Assembly: GCA_002471015.1 (NCBI GenBank)
Contig: DKPB01000082.1
Coordinates: forward strand, 165,696-203,395
Source of the DNA: Stenotrophomonas sp. UBA7346
GTDB taxonomy: Bacteria > Pseudomonadota > Gammaproteobacteria > Xanthomonadales > Xanthomonadaceae
Reading direction: 5' to 3'
DNA length: 37,700 bases
Under the pieces are notes generated by a model. That model was not told the DNA's origin. It saw only the letters and a list, made by a program, of their open reading frames with translations, and did not search any database. This document shows positions 25,168 through 33,420 of this stretch, one piece after another. A program made the position numbers and the translations under genes. Each line of letters begins with the position of its first letter. Positions within the stretch are counted from its first letter, which is position 1.

Positions 25168-26226
25168 TCAACTGGGCCTTGCTGCACTGCTTTCGCGGAT
25201 CCGCAGCTGCACCGGTGCGACGGTGCGCATCGGTGCCGCATCGGGATTGTCCAGGCGCTGCAGCAGCAGTGCTGCGGCCTGCCGGCCACGTTCGCGCGGA
25301 TCAGCGGTCAGCGTGGTCAGCGGCGGCACCGCGACCGCAGCCTCGGAGATATCGTCGAAGCCGGTGACGGCAAAGTCGCCACCCGGGCGTATGCCGCGCG
25401 AGGTCAGGCCCAGCATCAGGCCCAATGCAACCGTGTCGTTGTAGCAGACCGCCCCGCTGGGTCGCTGTGCGCATTCGAACAATTCACCGGTACGTGCAGC
25501 GGCTTCCAGACGGTTGGGTGCGGACTCGATCAGCCAGTCCGCATGGAAGGGCAAACCGGCCTCACTCAATGCCTGCTGGTAACCCAGGCGGCGCTGCGCG
25601 CAGGAACTGGATGCCCCATGCCCGCCAAAGAACGCGATGTCACGATGACCGCGTTCGATCAGGTGGCGCGTCGCCATGTAAGCGCCCTGCTGGTTGTCCA
25701 GGGTGAGGAAATCCCATTCGGCACCGGCCAGTTCGCGGTTGAACAGCAGCACATTGGCATGCGCACCCAATACCTGGCGCAGCGCATTGGCGTCACTGCC
25801 TTCGGCCGGCGACAGGATGAAGCCGGTGGGCGTGTGCTCCATCAAGGTGCTCAACACCGCTTGCTGCCGCTGCGGCGATTCGCCGGTGCTGCCAAGCAGG
25901 GTCACGAAGCCCTTGCCACCCAGCGCTTCGTCCACGCCCGAGGCGAATTCGGCGAAGAACGGGTTGGACAGATCGTTGATCACCAGCGCAATCGACGACG
26001 AGGTACGCCGGCGCAGGTTGGCAGCGGTGCGGTTGTACACATAACGCTGCTTGCGCAGCTCGGCCTCGACCTTGGCGCGGGTATCGACGTTGACCAGCGG
26101 GCTTCCACGCAGCACCAGCGACACGGTCGCCCGCGACACGCCCACCGCCTGTGCGATGTCGGTAACGGTGACGGCGCGTTGGCCTGCCTTGCGTGCGCCC
26201 TTGGCGCCGGGGGGAGTATCTTTCAT
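25168..26226 (-). CDS. LacI-family transcriptional regulator of the mannoside locus
   Basis: The 352-residue protein carries a LacI helix-turn-helix: VTVTDIAQAVGVSRATVSLVLRGSPLVN at about 19-46, then the hinge-helix region ANLRRR. The periplasmic-binding-like effector domain contains SIALVINDLSNPFFAEFASGVDEALG and GFDDISEA. It lies between the GH92 and transporter genes on the same strand. LacI proteins bind even palindromes with a central CG, which fits the TTTNGATCGATMCAAR sites found near the receptor, GH92 and GH2 genes. The effector is probably mannose or a mannoside, by context. No copy of the site stands directly before its own gene. Confidence 0.93.
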   Translation of the reverse strand: MKDTPPGAKGARKAGQRAVTVTDIAQAVGVSRATVSLVLRGSPLVNVDTRAKVEAELRKQRYVYNRTAANLRRRTSSSIALVINDLSNPFFAEFASGVDEALGGKGFVTLLGSTGESPQRQQAVLSTLMEHTPTGFILSPAEGSDANALRQVLGAHANVLLFNRELAGAEWDFLTLDNQQGAYMATRHLIERGHRDIAFFGGHGASSSCAQRRLGYQQALSEAGLPFHADWLIESAPNRLEAAARTGELFECAQRPSGAVCYNDTVALGLMLGLTSRGIRPGGDFAVTGFDDISEAAVAVPPLTTLTADPRERGRQAAALLLQRLDNPDAAPMRTVAPVQLRIRESSAARPS

Positions 26227-26324
26227 CGGCTCGACTGCGGTTGCGGGATGCGCCAAGCCTAAAGGATCACGGCCAGCGCCTGCGCTGCCCGTTCCCTTCT
26301 TTCCGGCCCTGGCGCTGCCCGAGC

Positions 26325-28781
26325 TCACGGCTGGGCGCTGCCCGGGGTGGCGCAGTACGACACCGGCAGGTCCGCCGAGGCGGTGCCCCAGCCCTGTTCC
26401 GGCGCCTGCGCGCCCAGGGTGAAGCGCACATCGCCGCCCTGCTGCAGGCGCTGCCAGTCCATCCACACGGCCGGCTGCGGCTTGCCGTCGACCTGCACGC
26501 TCTGGATGTACTGCAGGCTGCGCGGATCAGCGCCCGGGGCCAGCAGGCGCAGGGTGCGGCCATTGCCCAGGGTGATCTCGGCCTTGCTGTAGCGCGGCGC
26601 ATGCAGCAGGAACTGGCCGCTGCCCGGCACCGCCGGATACAGGCCCAGCGCGCTGAACAGATACCAGGCCGACATCGTGCCCAGATCGTCATTGCCGGTG
26701 ACGCCGTTGGGCGCATTGGTGAACAGCTGCTGCGCCGCGCGGACCACGGTGGCGGTCTTCCACGGCTGGCCGATCAGCGTATACATCCACGGCGAATGCA
26801 GGTCAGGCTCGTTGTTCGGGTTGTAGCGGTACTGGTTGTAGTAGCTGTACGGGCCAACCACCCATTCCTTGCGGGCAGCGGTCAGCGGTGACTGCAGCAG
26901 CGCGTCATAGGCGAAGAACGCATCCAGACGCTTGCCGGCCTGTTCGCGGCCATGCATGGCCTGCAGCATGCCGGGCACGTCCTGCTGCACCAGCCACTGG
27001 TACTGCCAGCCGGTGCCTTCATGGAAACCATGCTGGGAGCGCGGGCTGTACTGGCCGTTGGCCGGCGTATACCAGTTGCCGTGCTCATCGCGCGGGCGCG
27101 GGAAGCCGGTGAAGCCGGTTTCGGCATCGCGTACATCGGCATCCCACACCTTGTGCCAGTTGCCACCACGTGCGCGCAGTGTCGCTGCGTCGTTTGCATG
27201 ACCCAGGCCATCGGCCATCTGCGCCAGCGCGCAGTCGGCCAGTGCGTATTCCAGCGTTGCCGAGCCGCCGTGGTGCGGATCAACGTCCATGCCCTTGGAC
27301 GGGAAGGCACGGTCATAGGCCACATAGCCGTTGGCCAGATAGCTGGCATTGCCGGAACGGCCCGCCATACGCGAATTGATCGGCGGCATCTCGAAGGCAT
27401 TGCGGCGCAGCGCGCCCCAGGCTTCCGCCTCGCGCCCCTTCAGCGCGCCGAAGCGCCACAGGTCGACCATGAATGGCGTCACCGGGTCGCCGGTCATCAC
27501 ATTGGTTTCAAAGTTGGCGTAACCCCAGCGCGGCAACCAACCGCCCTGCTCATTGATGGCAAGCAGGCTGCGGCCGATATCGCGCGCGACTTCCGGGCGG
27601 GTCAGTGCCAGCCACTGGTTCTGCGTGCGGTAGGTATCCCACAGCGAGAAGTACTCGTAGTAGGTCCAGCCATCGGCACGGTGGATGACGTCGTCGTAGC
27701 CACGATAGCGACCGTCAGCATCACTGCCGGTCATCGGCTGCAACAGTGCGTGGTACAGCGCGGTGTATAGCACGGTGCGATCATCGGCGCTTGCGCCTTC
27801 TACCTTGACGCTGCCCAGTTGTTCGCGCCACTGCGCCTGCGACAGCGCGCGCATGCGATCAAAGCTCAGCAGCTTGCCGCCCTGCATGCCATCGCTGCGC
27901 AGGTTGTTGCGCGCACCTTCGGCGTCCACATGCGAGATCGCACTGGTGGCGGTGACGCTGCGGCCATCGGCCAGGTCAAAGCTCAGCCACGCGCCATTGG
28001 GCTTGGCTTCGCCTTCCATGCTGTGGCGTGCGCCGGGCAGACCGCCTTCCTCGCCCCAGGTGCCATGGGCCTTGAACGGCCGATCAAACTCGATGCGGAA
28101 CCAGGTGGTGTACTGGTGGCCACCGCAGAAACTCTTGGTGACCAGTTTGCCTTCCACCGCACGGTCGCCGACCACGTCGATGACGCTGCCGATCACCGAA
28201 TGGCGCTCATTGGCCTGGGCAACATTGACCAGCACCTGGCCTTCACTGACGCCCGCGCTGAAGGTGTAGCGCTCGGCGGCAGCGCGGGTCAACGCGGTGG
28301 TTTCCACGTCGATGCCGCGGTAGTCGGTCAGGCGAACCTTGTAGTAGCCGGCCTGGCCGACTTCGCCATCATGGCTGTAGGCCGAGGCGTAGTTCTTGTG
28401 GTCGAAGCGCTTGGGGTCTTGGGTATCGAAATCACCGCCCGGCCCGATGCTGCCGGTCACCGGCAATACCGAGACCTGACCGCCCTGCTCCCAGCAGCCG
28501 GCGCCGGAGATGAAGGAATGACCGAAGCCACGGATCTTTTCATCGTCGTAGCGCCAGCCCGAGTAATGGCTGCCGATCGGACTGACCTGGATCAGGCCGA
28601 ACGGTGCCGACGCGCCCGGGAAGGTATTGCCGTCGTCCTTGCTGCCGATGAAGGTATTGACCTCGCGTTCCAGTGCGGCCGAGGGTGCGGCCTGCAGCAG
28701 CGGTGCGACGCCCAGCGCCAGCAGGCAGGCTGCCGTTGCCAGCAGGCGGCGGGGAGGTGCGAAGGTCGGCGATCGGCTCAT
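26325..28781 (-). CDS. GH92 alpha-mannosidase, secreted
   Basis: The 818-residue protein has a signal peptide (about 1-31). GH92 phrases include TFIGSKDDGNTFPGASAPFG, GHSFISGAGCWEQGG, YYEYFSLWDTYRTQNQW, HHGGSATLEYALADCALAQMA and the C-terminal GNDDLGTMSAWYLFSALGLYPAVPG. GH92 enzymes are calcium-dependent exo-alpha-mannosidases acting on alpha-1,2/1,3/1,4/1,6 bonds of N-glycans and mannans. Together with GH47 and GH2 this gives alpha and beta mannose removal. AAGGA lies 9 bp before the ATG. The longer open frame upstream has no signal and is not used. The 5' leader is long (about 300 bp) and bears a GC hairpin and an operator-like site. Confidence 0.95.
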   Translation of the reverse strand: MSRSPTFAPPRRLLATAACLLALGVAPLLQAAPSAALEREVNTFIGSKDDGNTFPGASAPFGLIQVSPIGSHYSGWRYDDEKIRGFGHSFISGAGCWEQGGQVSVLPVTGSIGPGGDFDTQDPKRFDHKNYASAYSHDGEVGQAGYYKVRLTDYRGIDVETTALTRAAAERYTFSAGVSEGQVLVNVAQANERHSVIGSVIDVVGDRAVEGKLVTKSFCGGHQYTTWFRIEFDRPFKAHGTWGEEGGLPGARHSMEGEAKPNGAWLSFDLADGRSVTATSAISHVDAEGARNNLRSDGMQGGKLLSFDRMRALSQAQWREQLGSVKVEGASADDRTVLYTALYHALLQPMTGSDADGRYRGYDDVIHRADGWTYYEYFSLWDTYRTQNQWLALTRPEVARDIGRSLLAINEQGGWLPRWGYANFETNVMTGDPVTPFMVDLWRFGALKGREAEAWGALRRNAFEMPPINSRMAGRSGNASYLANGYVAYDRAFPSKGMDVDPHHGGSATLEYALADCALAQMADGLGHANDAATLRARGGNWHKVWDADVRDAETGFTGFPRPRDEHGNWYTPANGQYSPRSQHGFHEGTGWQYQWLVQQDVPGMLQAMHGREQAGKRLDAFFAYDALLQSPLTAARKEWVVGPYSYYNQYRYNPNNEPDLHSPWMYTLIGQPWKTATVVRAAQQLFTNAPNGVTGNDDLGTMSAWYLFSALGLYPAVPGSGQFLLHAPRYSKAEITLGNGRTLRLLAPGADPRSLQYIQSVQVDGKPQPAVWMDWQRLQQGGDVRFTLGAQAPEQGWGTASADLPVSYCATPGSAQP

Positions 28782-28835
28782 GCGTTGGATCCTTGGGTCG
28801 GTCGGTGTGGCGTGGATGGCGTTACGGCAAAAGGT

Positions 28836-28854
28836 GGCCCGGACCAGCCGGGCC
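28836..28854 (-). promoter_or_regulatory. GC hairpin in the GH92 leader, attenuator-like
   Basis: GGCCCGG-CTGGT-CCGGGCC on the minus strand is followed by ACCTTTTGCC, 55 bp before the GH92 start. A second hairpin, CCCATCC/GGATGGG, stands just upstream at 28867-28887. The short T-run makes termination uncertain. Confidence 0.35.
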
Positions 28855-29085
28855 GCTGATGTCCAGCCCATCCGGGAACGGGATGGGGAGAGATGCCAGG
28901 CATCAGCAAAAACGGGCGGCCCCGGCACCTGCCCCGACAGCCGTCACGACAGCGGCTGGTTGGGTGCGAGTACCGAACAACGGGCCATGCAAAGCAGCTT
29001 GCAGCAATGTTTTCAGTGAGTTGCGGCAGACAAAGGCGCGCCCTGCGCAGCCCCTTCTGCTTCCCCCGCATCACATTGCCGAAAA

Positions 29086-29101
29086 TTTAGATCGATCCAA
29101 G
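29086..29101. promoter_or_regulatory. ATCGAT operator-like site 1 (GH92 side)
   Basis: TTTAGATCGATCCAAG is a near-palindrome with a central CG, about 310 bp upstream of GH92. It is nearly identical to the sites at 29631 and 29737. Confidence 0.7.
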
Positions 29102-29163
29102 TAAAGCATGAGCATTTCGCCCAGCGCATTCTGCGGCGCAACATCGCAGCAAAAATCCCCCCT

Positions 29164-29575
29164 GTAGTGCCGAGCCATGCTCGGCAGGGGCTTACCGGTA
29201 AAGCCCAAAAGCCCCCCTCACCCCAACCCCTCTCCCGTAAACGGGAGAGGGGCGGCCTGTAGTGTCGAGCCATGCTCGGCAGAGGCCTTACCGGTAAAGC
29301 CCCAACAGCCAACCCCTCCCCAGCCCTCCCCTTGGGCCTGCGGCCAAAGGGAGGGAGCCAAGCGTAGTGCCGAGCCATGCTCGGCAGAGGCCTTCCCGGT
29401 AAAACCCCAACAGCCAACCCCTCCCCAGCCCTCCCCTTGGCCTGTGGCCAAAGGGAGGAAGCCAGGCGTAGTGCCGAGCCATGCTCGGCAGGGGCTTTCC
29501 CGGTAAGGCCCCAAAAACCAACCCCTCCCCAACCCTCCCCTTGGCTTCCGACCAAAGGGAGGGAGCAAGGCCATA
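29164..29575. repeat. Array of four composite REP + hairpin units
   Basis: GTAG heads start at 29164, 29259, 29364 and 29468, spaced 95, 105 and 104 bp. Each is followed by a TTACCGGTAAA-like spacer and a C-rich hairpin. The first companion hairpin has a perfect 12-bp stem (29227-29238 with 29241-29252). The later ones use the form ccctccccttgg...ccaaagggagg with changed but paired bases. The array lies between two operator-like sites. Confidence 0.9.
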
Positions 29576-29630
29576 TTGCGCAGCAACATGCGTCAAGCCT
29601 TTGGCTGTGCTAAAAAATGCGCGCCAATCG

Positions 29631-29646
29631 TTTAGATCGATCCAAA
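29631..29646. promoter_or_regulatory. ATCGAT operator-like site 2
   Basis: TTTAGATCGATCCAAA is the best match to the consensus, about 150 bp before the receptor gene. Its centre is 106 bp from that of site 3, close to ten helical turns. Confidence 0.7.
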
Positions 29647-29736
29647 TCGACGCCCCCACGATCCCGGCAACGGAACCCTGCTCCAACGCCAAACACATCA
29701 TTGAGCGAATGCGACAAGGCTTCGGCTTTACCCGTT

Positions 29737-29752
29737 TTTAGATCGATACAAG
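29737..29752. promoter_or_regulatory. ATCGAT operator-like site 3 (receptor promoter)
   Basis: TTTAGATCGATACAAG lies about 43 bp before the receptor ATG. Immediately after it stands GTCAC-C-GTGAC (29752-29762). It probably overlaps the promoter or transcription start, fitting repression by a LacI protein. Confidence 0.7.
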
Positions 29753-29794
29753 TCACCGTGACAGTTAGCGATTCAATCCAGGAGAGGGAGAGAA

Positions 29795-32700
29795 ATGAAA
29801 CAGATCACACGCAAGCACGGCCGCGACACTTTGTCCGCAGCCATTGCCGTCGCCTTGTTCGCCGTGGCTGCCGTTCCCGGCGCTGCATTTGCGCAACAGG
29901 CCACTACCAGCACCGATGCCACAACGCTCGACAGCGTCAACGTCACCGGTTACCGCTACGCCATCGAAAAAAGCCTTGAGCAGAAGCGCGACGCCAATGC
30001 TGTGGTTGAAGTGATCACCGCCGAGGACGTTGGCAAGTTCCCCGACAAGAACGTCGCCGACGCGCTGCAGCGCGTACCCGGCGTGATCATCACCCGCGAC
30101 GGCGGCGAAGGTAAGAACGTCAGCGTGCGCGGCCTGTCCTCGGAGCTGACCCTGACCGAGTTGAACGGCAACTACGTGGCCACCGCTGAATCCAATGGCG
30201 ACCCCACCCGTTCGTTCAACTACACCCTGCTGCCGTCGAACATGCTGGGCAGCGCCGAGCTGTTCAAGTCGCCGGAAGCGCGCATCGACGAAGGCGGCAT
30301 CGGCGGCACGGTGATCCTGCACACGCGTCGCCCGCTGGAAATGGAAGCCAACACCGGCTTCGTCTCCGTGGAAGGCACCTGGGCCGACACCACCAAGAAG
30401 ACCGACGGCCAGCTTTCAGCCTCCTACGCCTGGCATGACAAGGACGACCGCTTCGGCGTGTTCGTCGGTTATACCGACCAGAAGCGCACCACCCGCACCA
30501 TGGGCGCCAGCACCGAAGGTTGGTCCTGGTATGGCCGTGACGAAGGCGGCACCGCGGTCGACGTTCACGGCAATCCGTCGGACTTCAACTCCAACTGGTG
30601 GGGCGGCACCGGCTTCTACGACCAGAACGGCAAGTACTACACCGGCTTCATGATGCCGACCTCGGTAAACCTCGATGTCACGGAAGAGGAACGCGAGCGC
30701 AAGGGCGGCCAGCTGACCCTCCAGTTCAAGCCGCTGGACAACCTCACCCTGACCGCGAACTACTTCCGCTTCGACCTGTCGCAGGACTCCCAGACCCACA
30801 CCATCAAGGTGCCGGAATGGAACATCGCCCGCTATTGGGGCGACGGCAACTGGGCTGGCGGCCGCCTGCTCGATGGCCTGACCATGGACCCGAGCGGCAC
30901 CATCGTTACCGGCGCCGACTACAGCAGGCACCCCGGCAAGACGTACTACTGCAACGAACCGACGAAGGAAGAGATCGCGGCCGGTCGGCAGCCTGGCGGC
31001 TGGGGCTCTGACGACTGCACCGTGCCTACCCCGCAGATCACCGGCAGCTACAACCTCGAAAAGGCGCTTTCGCAGACCGCAGATTTCTCCGCCGAATGGC
31101 GCGGTGAGTCGGTCGACATCGCCTTCAAGGGCGGTCGCACCTGGGCCAAGGGCGGCCCGTCGCTGCAGTTTTCAGTGCCGCTCAAGCCGCGCAGCCAGAA
31201 TGCAGACGGCAGCTGGAACCTGGGCAACCTGGCCAGCTCCTGGAATCTGACTGGCACGCCGTCGATGGCGTTCTCGCCAGAACTGATGCAGAACCTGAAA
31301 AACGGCATCCTGCAGGTTGACCTCGGCTCCACCGGCTCGTCGTGGACCCGCAACACCAACCAGCAGAAGTATGCGCAGATCGACACCACCTGGCACAACG
31401 ACAGCGGCTTCCTGGAATCGCTGCAGTTCGGCGTCAAGTACCGTGACGGTGGCATCCACCGCAGCACCGGCAACAGCTACTGGGCCTGCCCTGGCACCGA
31501 TGCCAGCGACTACGAGAACCGCTATTGGAACGGCGGCTGCAACGACCTCGCCCTGCAGTTCTCGCCCGACTTCATCTACGGCATGGGCAACCTGGCCGGC
31601 GGCATCAATGCCAGCGCGTTCCCGGCGATCAACTACCCGGCCTATATCTCATACCTCAACAAGACCTACGGGGCGATGCAGACCCGTCAGGAAGACAACT
31701 TCGTCTACAACGTGGACGAGAAGATCTACTCCACCTACCTGCAGGCCAATTTCCGCACCGAGCGCCTGCGCGGCAACGTCGGCGTGCGTGTGGTCAGCAC
31801 CCGCCAGCACGCCGATTCCACCGACAAGGTCACCTCGTACAACGACTATTTCTACGATGACGCCAACGGCAATCCGCTGGCCTGCCAGGCCGGCGACACC
31901 GTCCCCGGCGCCGCACCCGCACGCACCTATTGTGGCTCCGAGGGCTATTGGCGCCTTTCCGACAGCGAAGCGCGCGCCGAGTCATTCGCGGTCAGCAGCC
32001 TGGACCGCAACTACACCGACATACTGCCCAGCCTCAACTTGGCCTACGACCTGACCGACAACCTGTTGCTGCGTGCGGCGGCCTCCAAGGTGATCGCGCG
32101 CCCGAGCTACAGCAGCATCGCCGCGCCGGGTAGCCTGGAGTACTTCAGCTCCGAATACGTCAACGACCGCCGCCTCACCGGTGGCGCCAGCGAGCAGGGC
32201 TGGTACGGCTCGGGCAGCAACAAGAATCTGGAAGCCTACAAGGCCACCCAGTACGACATCGGTGTGGAGTGGTACTTCCAACCCGGCTCGGTGCTGGGCC
32301 TGGGCCTGTTCCGCAAGGACGTCAGCAACTTCTCGGTACCGGTGGTGCAGGACGTGACCCAGAACATCGGCGGCCAGAGCGTAATCGTGCAGAACTACTC
32401 CACCACTGCAGGTGGACGTGATGCGGTGTCGCAGGGCCTGGAGTTCTACGCCCAGCACACGCTGGACTTCGGCCTGGGCTTCCAGGCGAACTACACTTGG
32501 AACGACACCAACGAAGCGGCCATCACCCTGGAAGATGGCACCGAGATTGGCAAGTCGCCGCTGGTTGGCAGCGCCGAGAACCAGGCCAATTTCACCGTGT
32601 TCTATGAGGTGGAAAAACTGTTGCTGCGTGCCTCGTGGAACCGGCGCGGCGAAGTGGTGCAGGGTCTGGTCAGCGGCCTGAACCTCTACCAGGAGCCTTA

Positions 32701-32881
32701 CCAGCAGATCGATCTGAACGCTGCCTACAACATCACCCCGGCGCTGAGCCTCAGCGCCTCGGTGTTGAACCTGACCAAGGAAGAGACGCGTACCCATCTG
32801 GGCAAGGACACCAAGGCCCGCTTCTACTCCAATGGTTACGCAGGCCGGGTTGTCTACTTCGGCGTGAACTGGAAGTTCTAA
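29795..32881 (+). CDS. TonB-dependent outer-membrane receptor, probable mannoside/glycan importer
   Basis: The 1028-residue receptor has a signal peptide (about 1-33, ending AFA). A TonB-box-like DSVNVTG precedes the plug domain, where VITAEDVGKFPDKNVADALQRVPGV and VSVRGLSSELTLTELNG are typical of the large sugar-type receptors of Xanthomonas and Caulobacter. A long barrel ends in GVNWKF, with the required C-terminal Phe. AGGAGAGGGAGAGAA precedes the ATG. The gene is divergent from the mannosidase/transport operon and carries two operator-like sites in its promoter region, so it likely imports mannoside oligomers across the outer membrane. It ends at a strong terminator. The substrate is inferred from context only. 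Confidence 0.95.
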   Translation: MKQITRKHGRDTLSAAIAVALFAVAAVPGAAFAQQATTSTDATTLDSVNVTGYRYAIEKSLEQKRDANAVVEVITAEDVGKFPDKNVADALQRVPGVIITRDGGEGKNVSVRGLSSELTLTELNGNYVATAESNGDPTRSFNYTLLPSNMLGSAELFKSPEARIDEGGIGGTVILHTRRPLEMEANTGFVSVEGTWADTTKKTDGQLSASYAWHDKDDRFGVFVGYTDQKRTTRTMGASTEGWSWYGRDEGGTAVDVHGNPSDFNSNWWGGTGFYDQNGKYYTGFMMPTSVNLDVTEEERERKGGQLTLQFKPLDNLTLTANYFRFDLSQDSQTHTIKVPEWNIARYWGDGNWAGGRLLDGLTMDPSGTIVTGADYSRHPGKTYYCNEPTKEEIAAGRQPGGWGSDDCTVPTPQITGSYNLEKALSQTADFSAEWRGESVDIAFKGGRTWAKGGPSLQFSVPLKPRSQNADGSWNLGNLASSWNLTGTPSMAFSPELMQNLKNGILQVDLGSTGSSWTRNTNQQKYAQIDTTWHNDSGFLESLQFGVKYRDGGIHRSTGNSYWACPGTDASDYENRYWNGGCNDLALQFSPDFIYGMGNLAGGINASAFPAINYPAYISYLNKTYGAMQTRQEDNFVYNVDEKIYSTYLQANFRTERLRGNVGVRVVSTRQHADSTDKVTSYNDYFYDDANGNPLACQAGDTVPGAAPARTYCGSEGYWRLSDSEARAESFAVSSLDRNYTDILPSLNLAYDLTDNLLLRAAASKVIARPSYSSIAAPGSLEYFSSEYVNDRRLTGGASEQGWYGSGSNKNLEAYKATQYDIGVEWYFQPGSVLGLGLFRKDVSNFSVPVVQDVTQNIGGQSVIVQNYSTTAGGRDAVSQGLEFYAQHTLDFGLGFQANYTWNDTNEAAITLEDGTEIGKSPLVGSAENQANFTVFYEVEKLLLRASWNRRGEVVQGLVSGLNLYQEPYQQIDLNAAYNITPALSLSASVLNLTKEETRTHLGKDTKARFYSNGYAGRVVYFGVNWKF

Positions 32882-32916
32882 GACGTTGTAAGCGTGCCAA
32901 GCGCTCGGAGCTAATG

Positions 32917-32947
32917 AAAAGCCGCGCTGGCAACAGCGCGGCTTTTT
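32917..32947 (+). terminator. Rho-independent terminator of the TonB receptor
   Basis: AAAAGCCGCGCTG-GCAA-CAGCGCGGCTTTTT is a perfect 13-bp stem with a GCAA loop and a run of five T, 36 bp after the stop. The A-run makes it work in both directions, so it may also end the MerR transcript. Confidence 0.95.
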
Positions 32948-32960
32948 CCTGCGCGCTCAC

Positions 32961-33341
32961 TTACGCCGCTTCGCCAGCTTCAACCAGCATGCTGCGCAGG
33001 TGCGCACGTCGTCGCTCCAGATCGGCGATCTGCCGGTCCAGCGTGGCCAGCCGCCGGCGCTGCAGCTGCGCGGTTTCCGGGCAGGCCGGGGCACCCTCGA
33101 TCAATCGCATGCAATCGGGAAAGCTGCGAATTTCCTGAAGGCTGAAGCCCGCGCCGATCAGGCGCTGGATCTGCCGCACCTGCGTAGTCGCCGCCTGCGG
33201 AAACACCCGGTAGCCATTGCCGCCGCGCGCCGATGCCAGCAGGCCGTGGGCATCGTAATGGCGGATGGCGCGGACGCTGACGCCGCTGGCCGCCGCCAGC
33301 TCGCCGATCTTCAATGCCGTACCGGCATGGGGATGCTGCAT
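32961..33341 (-). CDS. MerR-family transcriptional regulator
   Basis: The 126-residue protein has a MerR winged helix (LKIGELAAASGVSVRAIRHYDAHGLL at about 10-35) and a dimerisation helix near the C-terminus. Cysteines at 77 and 87 are not in the usual metal-binding arrangement. AGGA lies 6 bp before the ATG. It is divergent from the alpha/beta hydrolase gene, and the space between them holds an inverted repeat inside a long promoter spacer, the classic MerR layout. It probably controls the hydrolase; the signal is unknown. Confidence 0.92.
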   Translation of the reverse strand: MQHPHAGTALKIGELAAASGVSVRAIRHYDAHGLLASARGGNGYRVFPQAATTQVRQIQRLIGAGFSLQEIRSFPDCMRLIEGAPACPETAQLQRRRLATLDRQIADLERRRAHLRSMLVEAGEAA

Positions 33342-33360
33342 GGTGGTTCCTGTTCGGGGC

Positions 33361-33393
33361 TTGACCCTGACATTGGTGTCAGGCCGAAGACTA
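33361..33393 (+). promoter_or_regulatory. MerR-type promoter with dyad in a long spacer
   Basis: TTGACC (33361-33366) is a -35-like box. CCTGACA-TTGG-TGTCAGG (33366-33383) is a perfect dyad with a TTGG centre. A weak -10-like sequence lies near 33386-33392, giving a spacer of 19-20 bp. This is the distorted layout that MerR proteins correct on activation. Confidence 0.7.
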
Positions 33394-33420
33394 GCAAGCC
33401 TCTCTCCTCCAGGAATGCCG

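Larger units (their letters stand above)
28782..29794. other. 1-kb divergent regulatory region between GH92 and the TonB receptor
   Basis: No gene is seen. It holds two leader hairpins on the GH92 side (28836-28854 and 28867-28887), three ATCGAT operator-like sites (29086, 29631, 29737) and a four-unit REP/C-rich hairpin array (29164-29575). The promoters of both divergent genes must lie here. Confidence 0.7.
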
